NCBI GenBank assembly: GCA_963734625.1
Contig: CAVTHW010000014.1
Coordinates: 303,629-367,628, forward strand
Length of the DNA: 64,000 bases
Direction of reading: 5' to 3'
From: CAVTHW01 sp963734625
Lineage (GTDB): Bacteria; Acidobacteriota; Terriglobia; Bryobacterales; Bryobacteraceae
Within the stretch, counting starts at the first letter, position 1. Each line of letters opens with the position of its first letter. The notes below the pieces were generated by a model. The model saw nothing but the letters and a program-made list of their open reading frames with translations. It ran no database searches and was not told the DNA's origin. Shown here one piece after another: positions 44,097 through 52,404 of this stretch. The position numbers and the translations under genes were made by a program.

Positions 44097-47000
44097 CTAG
44101 AAGTTCAAGCGAAGAGAGAGTTGAATCTGGCGGCTCGCTCCAAGACCCACGTCCTTGGTGACGGTGGAGGTCGAGAGGCCGAAGGTGCCGCCCGCGGATG
44201 CGGAGGTGAACGGCTGGCCGGGCTGGAGCTGGTTCGTGCCAGTGCCCAGCGAGTTGTTCAAGCGCGAGACGGGATTAGCTAGATTCGTTTGGTTGAAGAT
44301 GTTGTAGATCTCCGACCGAAACTCGACGTTGGTCTTCTCGCTGATCCGGAAACGCTTGTGCAGCGTCAGGTCGAACTGCGACAGGCCAGGCCCGTGAAGG
44401 GCATACCGGCCTAGGTTGCCAAAGGTCCCTGGTGCGGGGTTTGAGAATGCCGCCGGATTGAGGTAGACCGTCTTGTTGGTTGGCAACGTCAGGAACGGGC
44501 TCACTCCCGCCACAACGTCCGGACGCCGATTGCTGCGGAACGCGCCGCCATAAGGGTTGTTGACGATCGGGGTCGTGAGGATCGTTCCGTCGGAGGCCAA
44601 GACCTGACTGTTGACAATGGCGCCCGTCGAATTGACTCGGTAGGCGATGTCGTTGCGGGCCAAGGTCACATCGATGGGCAGACCCGTCCGGGCGTTGATC
44701 ACGCCGCCGATCTCCCAGCCACCGACCAGCGCATCGAGCGCCGGGTGGACTCTGAATTGGCATATTTGCGCCCGCGGCCGAACGGCAGTTGGTACATGGC
44801 GCTGGCGTTGAAGCTGTGGCGCACGTCAAAGGCGTTGTTGCCGTAGTCCATGCTGAAGTCGAACGGATTCTGCGCCGTCTGGGCCTCGTTGGAACCTCCC
44901 GTGTTACCCAGGCTGTGGGCCCAGGTGTACTGGGAACCTATCGTGAGACCATTGCCGAAGCGGCGGTTGGCGCTCATTTGCAGCGAGTTGTAGTTGTCTG
45001 AGCCGCCGCTGGTCTTATAGTCGAGCTGGGAGAAGGCGTTCCCGAACTGGAGCACGGGAGAACCGGCTCCGGTCGTTTGGTTCATGCTCACTCCAGTCAT
45101 CACGTTGGTCCAGGAGCGAAGGAACAGGTTGCGCCCCTGGCTGCCAACGTAGGCCGCGGTCAAGACCACGTTCCCCGGCAACTCTTGCTGGATGGAAGCC
45201 GTGTAGGAGAGGACCTTTTCCGGCAGTGTGTAGCCGGGCGCATAGGCACGCGGTGCAAAACCCTTCATGTTGGCCACGTCGAAGCTGGAAATGATCTGCT
45301 GGCTATTCACTGGAAACACCGCGTTCGTCAAAGTGGCTGTCACGCGATCGCTGTCGATCGGCTGGACCTGGTCCTCGGTCTGGCCCGGCCCGTAGTAGTA
45401 GCCGCCGCCGATCCGTAGGACCGTCTTGCCGTTGAGCTTTTCCGGGGACCAGGAGAAGCCCAGGCGGGGTCCGAAATTCTTCTTCGAGCTCTTGTACCAT
45501 TGCCGGTTCGGATTCGTGTCCAGAGTGCCCGTGTTCATGTCGAAAAACGTAAAGAGGTTGCGGTCCTCGCGCATCACCGAGTAGTACTCGTAGCGCAGGC
45601 CATAACTCATGGTCAGATTCGGCCGGATTCTCCACTCATCCTGAGCAAAGCCGATGTAGTAGGTCTGCTTCAGGGAGCGATTGCCCGTGGCGCCTCCGTG
45701 CAGCGGATTGGGCGCGCTCACATCGCCTATGATCGAGATGCTGGACGGAGTATTGGCCAGCAAGGCGTTCAGGTTGGAGTATGTGTAAGTCGTGCCGCCA
45801 AGACGGTCCGTGTAAATGCGGATCGGCCGGATTTCCACTCCGAACTTCAAGTTATGGTCCCCCTTCACCCAGCTCAACTGGTCGGCGAATGTCAGGGTGT
45901 AGTTCGTATAGGGCACGCCTTCGCCGTTTTGAGCGCTGTTGGAACGGATCAGACCGCCGAGCCGCGTAGCGCCGCCCGAGACGCCCTGGCCGCCGATGCC
46001 GGCGATCGTGGCTGTGCCGGTGAAGTCAATGGACATGGAGGACAGGTCAATTCCGTTGACCGAGGGAGCAATGCCCTCGATACGCGTCTTCGAACCGTTG
46101 AGGCCCGCCTTGAACTCGTTGACGATTGTCGTGCTGAGGATCTGCTGGAAGCTGATCAGCGCGTTCTGCGGCACGGCAGTGACGTGCTGATAGTTGCCAG
46201 TCACGTTCAGCGGGCTGGATAAATCGCCCTGATCGCGGAAATAGCGGGCGGTCAGCGAGTACTTGTCGTTGATCCGGTAGTCCAGGCGCAGGCTGCCATA
46301 GTCCTCGTTGATTTTGTTGCTGGTGTTGAGCCTGTATAGATCCAGGTCCGGGTTGGACGTGGGCGTCCCGCCAGCCGGGTAGGCGGCCATCAGCGGCGCA
46401 ATCGAGGCTACCGCGCGGGACCGGGCCGCCGCACTCGGAACGGCTTCGATCAGGTTGACGCCGGCGCGCTGCCGTAGCGACTCGAAGCTGCCGAAGAAGA
46501 AGAACTTGTTGCGGATGAGCGGGCCGCCGGCTGAGGCGCCGAACTGGTTCAGGCGCAGCGGCGACACAGTCGCCCCGTCGAAGAAATTGCGCGCGTCCAT
46601 AGCGCTGTTGCGCAGGTACTCAAACACGGAGCCATGGAATTCGTTCGACCCCGATTTGGTCACCACCGAGATTTGCCCGGCGGTTCCCGTGCCGTATTCG
46701 GCCGGGTAGTTGCTCGAGTCGACACGAAACTCCTGCACGTTCTCCAGGCTCGATTGCAGCCGGAAGCCCGTCGATGTCTCTCCGTTCAAGTTACCGGGAG
46801 AGGCATCGATAATCGACGAACCTTCGATGCCGTCGAAGCGGACTTCATTCTGCTGATTAGCCCGGCCGCTGAACCGGACGTTGTCGAAGGAGCCGCCGCC
46901 GGCGGTCAGAGCGCCGGGAACAAGCAGGTAGAGCTGCGAGAGTTGGCGGCCGTTCAGCGGCAGGCTCGCGACTTCGCGCTCGTTGACATTGGTGCCGATG

Positions 47001-47389
47001 CGTGCCGAACTGGTGTCCACCACCACCAGTTCGCCGCCGGAAACGGTGATGCTCTGTTGCAGCACGGCCGGTTGCAGTGCCAGATTGACGGTGCGTTCCT
47101 GAGCGGCCGTGAGAGCGATGTGCTCGATTGCCGTCGGCCCGAGATCGGGCGCTCTTCCCGTAACCGTGTACTCCGCCGGTGGCAGATTGGTGATAATGTA
47201 TCTGCCCTGGTCGCTCGCCGTAAAGCTGCGCTCGATTCCCGTCCGCTCGTTTTTCACAACTACCGTTGCCGCGGGGATCGCCGCGCCGTTGCTATCCGTG
47301 ACCGTGCCCGCAATGCGTCCTTGATCGGATTGGCCTAATGCCAAGCCGCCGAGGAACACAGCGTAGATCAGAAGCTGTCTGAGTTTCAT
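44097..47389 (-). CDS. TonB-dependent receptor with carboxypeptidase-regulatory-like N-domain, frameshifted
   Basis: About 1097 residues once a missing base near 44745 is supplied (GGWEIGGVINARTGLP across the junction). A signal peptide (ending ALGQ) is followed by a carboxypeptidase-regulatory-like Ig domain (GRIAGTVTDSNGAAIPAATV, residues about 23-105). Next come the plug (DTSSARIGTNVNEREVASLP ... SVVTKSGSNEFHGS) and a 22-strand outer-membrane barrel ending with LNF. This is the Oar/Cna-B type receptor abundant in Acidobacteriota, thought to take up large substrates such as carbohydrates or peptides. No substrate-binding lipoprotein is adjacent. A sigma-70-like promoter lies upstream. Confidence 0.92.
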
Positions 47390-47446
47390 AAATTGTCGTC
47401 CTTGTGCGAGACCTTCGAATTCGTTCTCAGACAGCTTAGCGTGGCG

Positions 47447-47475
47447 ATGTTACGGTGGAGTTAAGCCAAAGTCAA
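47447..47475 (-). promoter_or_regulatory. sigma-70-type promoter of the TonB receptor
   Basis: On the minus strand TTGACT (47470-47475), 17 bp, TAACAT (47447-47452), with the receptor ATG 58 bp further. Both boxes are close to consensus and the spacing is ideal. Confidence 0.6.
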
Positions 47476-47498
47476 TTGTTTGTGACGCGGAAAGGCCC

Positions 47499-48422
47499 TT
47501 ATATATCAACGAGTTCGAGCACAACTACGCGGTTGATGTAATCCAGGGTCAAGACAAAATCCTGCAAAACCGCATTGCCGAGATTGCCGTCGCGGGTTTC
47601 GGCCGATTCGTTATCGCCATAACCACGGAGAGCGTAGCCGACCTCGATGGCCCCCAATTCGATGTTCCGCAGAGCCACCGATCTGACCCATCCCTTCGTG
47701 ATTCGCACCTTTCCGCGATAGCCCGCTGCCTGGAGCGGGATTCCCTGTCGCGCCAGATCCTCCAATCCCAGTTGCCGGATCGCGTGTGGAAACAGGATCA
47801 ACCCGAGGCTCGAACCCGTGTCCAGAGTGACCGTGATCTTCGCGCCGTTCAGCACACAGTCCGTGAGCACCGGAAGGATGGAGTTGCCCCGAAATCGCAT
47901 GGGGAAGGAAACCCGTTTGGGACCTTCGGCGGGCTGGGTCGAAGGGGAGAAAGGCGATTCGGAGAAGAAACGAAGCCGCCGTTGGAAGTAGTCGATCTGA
48001 GTGATTCGCGAGGCCAGGAAACCGAAACCAAGCACGCCGTGGAGCGGACGCCCCAACTGCCGGGAGAGCGCCGAGAGGTCCAGAGCCACAACCGCAAGGT
48101 CTTTCACCACCATGCCACCGAATCTCAATTCCCGGCAGACCGTTTGACGGCCCGTGATCCGCTCAGTGCCCGCTCCGACGCCCTGGCGCGTGGCTGGTCC
48201 CAGCGTCAAGCGAAGACGTTTGGCGAGCGCCAGGTCGATGGTCGAGGCGTGCGTCCCGCTATCGAGAATGAAGTTGTAAGGCCCCTGCCCGTTGGCCGTC
48301 ACACTTAGAACGATCTGATTGTGGAGGAAATCGAATGGGACTTCGAGCCCGCCATCCAAGCCGAAGGCGGGCGCGCCGGCCAGCGTGTAGGCCCATAGCA
48401 GGAACGTGAGGAAACTCCTCAT
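47499..48422 (-). CDS. secreted retropepsin-like aspartic protease
   Basis: Start taken at the ATG at 48422, which begins a good signal peptide (FLTFLLWAYTLAGAPAFG); about 307 residues. Two aspartate motifs are present, FILDSGTHAS near residue 50 and VTLDTGSSLG near 201, each opening a retropepsin-like barrel. The two halves can pair within a single chain, as in pepsins. Hydrophobic-hydrophobic-Gly motifs (HGVLGFGFL, GNAVLQDFVL) follow. Acidobacteriota have many such exported proteins. Substrates are unknown. It is divergent from the OmpR-type regulator. Confidence 0.8.
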   Translation of the reverse strand: MRSFLTFLLWAYTLAGAPAFGLDGGLEVPFDFLHNQIVLSVTANGQGPYNFILDSGTHASTIDLALAKRLRLTLGPATRQGVGAGTERITGRQTVCRELRFGGMVVKDLAVVALDLSALSRQLGRPLHGVLGFGFLASRITQIDYFQRRLRFFSESPFSPSTQPAEGPKRVSFPMRFRGNSILPVLTDCVLNGAKITVTLDTGSSLGLILFPHAIRQLGLEDLARQGIPLQAAGYRGKVRITKGWVRSVALRNIELGAIEVGYALRGYGDNESAETRDGNLGNAVLQDFVLTLDYINRVVVLELVDI

Positions 48423-48540
48423 GGCCGGTCTGACCTTGAGCCTACCACGGCCCGGCAAACACACGGCGGGAAGTTCAACAGAAATTCATGGCGTTTTAAC
48501 CGCTTTGAAACCTGGCCGGCTTACCGTTGTAGCAGGCGCC

Positions 48541-49245
48541 ATGAAGAAGGTCTCCCTAATCGAGGACGATGCCGACCTGTTCAATCTCCTCAAATATGCC
48601 CTCGAGCGCGAAGGTTATCTATTCGCCGGCCTCAACACCGGCAGAGGCGCCATTCAGTTCTGCCGGCGCGAACGGCCCGATCTTCTGCTGCTGGACATCA
48701 TGTTGCCGGACCTTGACGGCCTCGAGATCTGCCGCGAATTGCGCCGCAGCCCGGATCTCGGCGCCGTGCCTATCATCTTCCTCACCGCCCGCGCCTCGGA
48801 AACCGATCGCATTTTAGGTCTGGAACTGGGCGGCAACGACTACATGGTGAAACCGTTTTCCGTGCGTGAACTGCTCGCGCGGATAAAGGTACAGCTTCGG
48901 GGCGAACACGCTGTGTCCGGCAGGCGGATGAGAGCCGGTCCACTGGAGATCGATCCCGCTCGCCGTGAAGTGCGTCTCAAGGATCATCCTTTGACGCTCA
49001 CCGCCACCGAATTCAGGCTGCTGGAATGCCTGATGAGCCGGCCAGGCATGGTGCTCAGCCGCGATCAGCTCCTGGATCTGGTCTGGGGCCGGAACAAGGC
49101 GGTGACGGGCCGCACCGTCGATGTTCACGTGCTCAGGCTGCGGCAGAAGATCGAACTGGATCCCGTCCGGCCGGTCTTCGTCCAATCGGTTCGAGGATTC
49201 GGCTACAGGTTTATGGATGTTGAGTCGGAGGCGGGAGCGGCATGA
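48541..49245 (+). CDS. OmpR/PhoB-family response regulator
   Basis: A 234-residue regulator. The receiver (residues 1-118) is complete: SLIEDDADLF acidic pocket, LLLLDIMLPD phospho-acceptor near residue 51, FLTARAS and VKPFS with the invariant Lys. The C-terminal winged helix (about 135-230) has LTLTATEFRLLECLMSRPGM and RTVDVHVLRLRQKIE ... VRGFGYRF, typical of PhoB/OmpR. A sensor kinase would be expected next, because an ATG overlaps the stop (ATGA at 49242). That frame ends after 24 codons, so the kinase gene is missing or cut off here. Confidence 0.9.
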   Translation: MKKVSLIEDDADLFNLLKYALEREGYLFAGLNTGRGAIQFCRRERPDLLLLDIMLPDLDGLEICRELRRSPDLGAVPIIFLTARASETDRILGLELGGNDYMVKPFSVRELLARIKVQLRGEHAVSGRRMRAGPLEIDPARREVRLKDHPLTLTATEFRLLECLMSRPGMVLSRDQLLDLVWGRNKAVTGRTVDVHVLRLRQKIELDPVRPVFVQSVRGFGYRFMDVESEAGAA

Positions 49246-49328
49246 TGATTCTTGCGGCGGTCTCCTGCTGGATCCCCGCTATCCGGATCTCTTCTCCGTG
49301 CCCTCTGTACTACTAACGAGTGAATTCT

Positions 49329-50105
49329 TCACACCACATCCCCCCAGTCCTCCGCCTTCAGCGACATCCAAGCCGCGTTCGCCACCGCCCACTTCTCGTG
49401 CGCCCCCATCGTCTCCGACACCGCGTTGCTCGCGTTCGCCGGGTCCCACAGCGCCGTCTCCGGCAGTCCCGCCGCCAGCCAGTCCAGCACCCGCAGAAAC
49501 CGCGCTCCAATCCCTCTCCCCGTCCCCGCCCCTTTTAGCGCCTCGATCACCGCCAGTTCCAGGCAGAACGACGGAAAGTACACCCCTTGCCGCCGCCGCC
49601 AGATCTTCAGCGCCTGTATCTCCTCCACCCGCCCGCTCGCGCGCACGTACCGTATCTGTTCGGCCACGTTGGTCCGCAGCCACGTCCCTTTGCGCGCCTG
49701 CCACAGCGTGTGCCCCTCCCCGCCCGGCCAGCGCCGACCCACCGTCACGTCCACCCGCCGGTTGTCCACCAGCAGCCGCACCGTCACGTTCGCCACTTCC
49801 GCCTGGTACTCCCGCAGAACCCCTGCCAGCCTCCGCTGCGAATCCGCCAGCGATTCCGGCGTCTCCGCCGCCAGGCTCGCCAACAGGTCCACGTCCACAT
49901 CGTCCGGCCACAGCGACGCCCCCCGGATCGCCGTCCCCTTCGCATGCGATCCCGAAACCGTCACCTCCTCCAGCCGGCTCCCGCCCCACCTCCGCAGCAA
50001 TGGCATCAGCCTCGCCCGCACCCTGTACGGCGCCGCGTCGGGATGCTCTTCCACCCGGTGCTTGGCAATTACCGCCAACAAATAAAGATCGTCCACAGTA
50101 TTCAC
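49329..50105 (-). CDS. nucleotidyltransferase of the Pol-beta superfamily
   Basis: A 258-residue protein with the nucleotidyltransferase signature VSGSHAKGTAIRG (residues 50-62) and DDVDVDLL, whose Asp71 and Asp73 would bind Mg2+. A third acidic strand is RRVDVTV. The C-terminal part (GRVEEIQALKIWRRRQGVYF PSFCLELAVIEALKG split here at the line) is the helical domain seen in stand-alone nucleotidyltransferases related to CCA-adding and CD-NTase-like enzymes. It may add nucleotides to RNA or protein, or make a signal nucleotide. It is divergent from the DUF6602 gene and opens the accessory island. The opposite-strand Pro/Ser-rich frames are shadows. Confidence 0.75.
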   Translation of the reverse strand: MNTVDDLYLLAVIAKHRVEEHPDAAPYRVRARLMPLLRRWGGSRLEEVTVSGSHAKGTAIRGASLWPDDVDVDLLASLAAETPESLADSQRRLAGVLREYQAEVANVTVRLLVDNRRVDVTVGRRWPGGEGHTLWQARKGTWLRTNVAEQIRYVRASGRVEEIQALKIWRRRQGVYFPSFCLELAVIEALKGAGTGRGIGARFLRVLDWLAAGLPETALWDPANASNAVSETMGAHEKWAVANAAWMSLKAEDWGDVV

Positions 50106-50252
50106 CCGATCCGAGCATACACCCCCAGCCCCCCAATCACGCCCATCTCTATTTAATAACTCCCATCAATCCAATCACTTACCCCTGAGCCCACCCTTGT
50201 GACCGACGTTCCCCAGCTATCATAAACTCGGGAGTCAATATCCCATCATTTC

Positions 50253-50280
50253 CTTTGCGTCTTTGCGCCTTTGCGTGAAA
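50253..50280 (+). repeat. CTTTGCG-type upstream motif, copy 1
   Basis: A run of CTTTGCG-TCTTTGCG-CCTTTGCGTGAAA ending 4 bp before the ATG of the DUF6602 gene. The block CTTTGCGCCTTTGCGTGAA recurs exactly at 56949-56967 before hsdM. I have seen such blocks in front of accessory genes in many bacteria, but their role is unknown. Confidence 0.6.
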
Positions 50281-50284
50281 TCTT

Positions 50285-51028
50285 ATGCCCCGCTCTCAAG
50301 ACACCGGCCGCGTCGACCTCAACCAGGTCTTCCTTCACATGCAGAGCCGCATGCTGGCGCAACTTCAAGTCGGTAGCGCCCTCGAGCACGCCAGTTCCTG
50401 CGGCTCTGCCAGTGAGGCCCACTGGCTCAAGCTCTTCAACAGCCACTTGCCCGAGCGCTATCGAGCCTCCAGCGCCTTCATCGTGGACTCCAGCGGAGGC
50501 CGCAGCCGCCAAATCGACATTGCCGTTTACGACCGCTTCTACTCGCCCCTCATCTTCCCCTACGAGTCCGGCTTCCTGGTCCCCGCCGAGAGCGTTTACG
50601 CGATTGTGGAAGTGAAGCAGGTCTTGACTCGCCAGTATGTCCGCGACGCCGGCCTGAAAATCGGCTCCGTGCGGCGCCTCGATCGCACTTCCGTTCCGGT
50701 CCCCTTTGCCGGAGGCAAGTATCCGCCCAAGCGCCCGCCCCGCATTCTGGGCTGTGTGGTGGCCACCCGCTCCGTCTGGAAACAGGATTTCAAGGAGAAC
50801 CTGGTCTCCTCCCTGGCCCAGCTCGACCCCAACGAATCCATCGATCTAGGCTGCGTTCTAACCGACGCCGCCTTCGAAAAGCGCCCCCGCCGCGCCCTCC
50901 ACCTCAGCGCCGGGTCTGAGTCTCTGATCTACTTCATGATCCGCCTCATCGAGCGCCTCCGCGCCCTCGGCAACGCCCCCGCCGCCGACCTGATGTCCTA
51001 CGGCCGCTCCCTCAAATCGCTCTCCTGA
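50285..51028 (+). CDS. DUF6602 domain protein, PD-(D/E)xK nuclease-like
   Basis: A 247-residue protein resembling DUF6602. The motif RQIDIAVYD (Asp near 78-80) followed by VPAESVYAIVEVKQ (Glu109, Lys111) is the D...ExK pattern of restriction-endonuclease-like folds. The N-terminal helices (LNQVFLHMQSRMLAQLQVGS) precede it, and the C-terminal part (SESLIYFMIRLIERLRALG) is helical. It is probably a nuclease or nuclease-derived partner in a defence or toxin system. The gene is divergent from the nucleotidyltransferase with a gap of 179 bp that includes the CTTTGCG motif. Function in this pair is inference. Confidence 0.7.
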   Translation: MPRSQDTGRVDLNQVFLHMQSRMLAQLQVGSALEHASSCGSASEAHWLKLFNSHLPERYRASSAFIVDSSGGRSRQIDIAVYDRFYSPLIFPYESGFLVPAESVYAIVEVKQVLTRQYVRDAGLKIGSVRRLDRTSVPVPFAGGKYPPKRPPRILGCVVATRSVWKQDFKENLVSSLAQLDPNESIDLGCVLTDAAFEKRPRRALHLSAGSESLIYFMIRLIERLRALGNAPAADLMSYGRSLKSLS

Positions 51029-51062
51029 TGCTGCCTAAATGGGGACAGTACCAAATTACCCC

Positions 51063-51095
51063 GTTTCAACCCACGCGCCCCGCGCGGGGCGCGAC
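51063..51095. repeat. solitary CRISPR-like repeat (type I-C-like), no array
   Basis: A 33-bp block beginning GTTTCAACCCACGCGCCCC and ending GGGGCGCGAC. It has the GTTTCAA(T)CCACGC start, the internal palindrome gcgcccc/ggggcgc and the GCGAC end of type I-C CRISPR repeats. No second copy, spacers or cas genes are seen in the window, so this is at most a relic. Confidence 0.45.
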
Positions 51096-51202
51096 CTGGA
51101 ACAACTCCTCGTTCAGCTTCTTGATCTCCACCTCGACGACATCCGCGAGACAGGCCCCCAGTTCTTCGAACGCAAGCGCGCCGCCTGATGTCTCCCGAAT
51201 TG

Positions 51203-51287
51203 CAGTAACACGCGATTGACCGTGTTACCGCTCGTAATCGAGCAGGGCCGCTGCGCCAGAGGCGCCCAGCCGCCCTGCCAAGCGCTC
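51203..51287. repeat. third copy of the 88-bp dispersed repeat (R2)
   Basis: It starts cagtaacacgcgattgaccg and contains gcgccagaggcgc, as do the two copies at 6860-7036, with about 90 per cent identity over its length by eye. It lies in the non-coding stretch 51029-51373 between the DUF6602 gene and the first HicB gene. Confidence 0.85.
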
Positions 51288-51373
51288 AGTGGTGAATCCC
51301 TGTCCCCGCCTTCCCAGCGTCGGGTTTCTGACGTTCTGGCAGGCGGTATACTGTGAAGCGGGGCAGGGAGATC

Positions 51374-51643
51374 TTGGTCCGTCAGAAGACTCCGCAGGTC
51401 TTACATCCGCTGACCGAAACGGATCTCATCCAAGTGAATATGGAGTGGGATGAGAGTACGCGCGTTTGGGTGACGTTTGTCCCCTCGCTCAACAACATCT
51501 CGACGTTCGGGAAGAGCTACGAAGAGGCACTAGACAAGACAGCGGAAGCGATTCTGCTGTATCTGGACGTGGCCGAAGAGCATGGGGATCCGATCCCTCT
51601 GTCCCTGCGCAAGAGAGCCCAACTTCGGGAACTGCTGGCGTAG
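51374..51643 (+). CDS. hicB: HicB-like antitoxin of a broken HicBA module
   Basis: I start at the TTG at 51374, with agggag upstream; a GTG at 51353 is the alternative but lies only one base after a TATACT box (51347-51352). About 89 residues. The partial RNase H-like HicB fold is visible (LIQVNMEWDESTRVWVTFVPSLNNISTFGKSYEEA then LDKTAEAILLYLDVAEEHGD, split as two helices). HicB binds and neutralises HicA mRNA interferase. The stop is 5 bp before the truncated hicA start. Confidence 0.7.
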   Translation: MVRQKTPQVLHPLTETDLIQVNMEWDESTRVWVTFVPSLNNISTFGKSYEEALDKTAEAILLYLDVAEEHGDPIPLSLRKRAQLRELLA

Positions 51644-51648
51644 TGCGC

Positions 51649-51765
51649 ATGGCGGTGCTTCCCGTCGTGAATTCCAAACAGGCCATTCGGGCCCTGGAGC
51701 GGCTCGGGTTCGTGCAGGTACGTTCGTCGGGAAGTCACCGGGCCTTTCGCCGTCCAGGGAGCTGA
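51649..51765 (+). pseudogene. hicA: HicA toxin, truncated
   Basis: The first 38 residues of a HicA protein (PVVNSKQAIRALERLGFVQV, then SSGSHRAFRRPGS and stop). The conserved GSH with the catalytic His is present, but the C-terminal half of the double-stranded RNA-binding-like fold (V-P-x-H ... L ... I) is missing. After 51765 the DNA becomes unrelated, so a deletion or rearrangement removed the end. The toxin is presumably inactive. Confidence 0.65.
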
Positions 51766-51847
51766 AGACTCTCTAGAACGGCGTAATGCAGCAGCGCCTC
51801 TGCGGTGCGTCTTCTCTACCTGCTCGGATTGGTACAATGGCAACAGC

Positions 51848-52060
51848 ATGAGGTACCTTGCTTATCTGCAGCAGGATGAGGACGGGATCTTCGTTGCCAC
51901 CTGTCCATCTCTTCCCGGCTGCGTCTCACAGGGCGCAACCCGTTCCGAGGCCCAGGCGAACATCCGCGAAGCGATCGAACTCTACTTGAAGAGCCTCCGC
52001 AAGCACGGCGAACCAATCCCTCCTGGCATTGAGGAAGAAGTGATCCAGGTTGCTGGCTGA
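51848..52060 (+). CDS. hicB: HicB family antitoxin
   Basis: A 70-residue HicB with the typical pattern YLAYLQQDEDGIFVATCPSL, PGCVSQGATRSEA, and NIREAIELYLKSLRKHGEPI. It lacks a DNA-binding extension, as in short HicB proteins. It overlaps the following hicA by one base (TGATG). With hicA it forms an intact type II toxin-antitoxin operon; HicB neutralises HicA and probably represses the operon. A TTGGTACAATGG stretch just upstream may include the -10 box (TACAAT). Confidence 0.88.
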   Translation: MRYLAYLQQDEDGIFVATCPSLPGCVSQGATRSEAQANIREAIELYLKSLRKHGEPIPPGIEEEVIQVAG

Positions 52061-52281
52061 TGAAGCTGCCCGTGGTCTCCGGATCGAAGGCCGTGAAGGC
52101 CTTCTGCCGCCTCGGCTATGAAGTCGATGTGCAGGAGGGAAGCCACATGATACTTCGTCACTCCGAATCGCCCCACCGGCGTCTCTCCGTGCCCAACCAC
52201 AACGAGTTAGCGAAGGGGACCCTGCGAACGTTGATCCGCGATGCCGGACTGACCGTCCAGGAATTCGTCGATCTCCTTTAG
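52060..52281 (+). CDS. hicA: HicA family toxin (mRNA interferase)
   Basis: A 73-residue protein with the complete HicA fold: GSKAVKAFCRLGYEVDVQEG, GSHMILRH with the catalytic His, LSVPNHNELAKGTLRTLIRD, and a last helix LTVQEFVDLL. HicA cleaves mRNA and tmRNA without ribosomes. The order hicB-hicA here is the reverse of the E. coli operon but common. The group II intron begins 123 bp downstream. Confidence 0.88.
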   Translation: MKLPVVSGSKAVKAFCRLGYEVDVQEGSHMILRHSESPHRRLSVPNHNELAKGTLRTLIRDAGLTVQEFVDLL

Positions 52282-52404
52282 ATCGGGCCTCAATGAGCTT
52301 CCGGGCCAGGTCGAATTCCATCCGAACTTGAGCCTGGCATGGACTGCGTTGGGCCGATGGTGTCCCCTCCACTTTGCTTCCGTTCCGTGGGGCAGCCATT
52401 GTTG

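Noticed and set aside
49121..50188. Pro/Ser-rich plus-strand frame of 355 codons
   Set aside because: It lies opposite the nucleotidyltransferase, whose catalytic motifs are clear. The repetitive Pro/Ser composition is typical of an antisense shadow.
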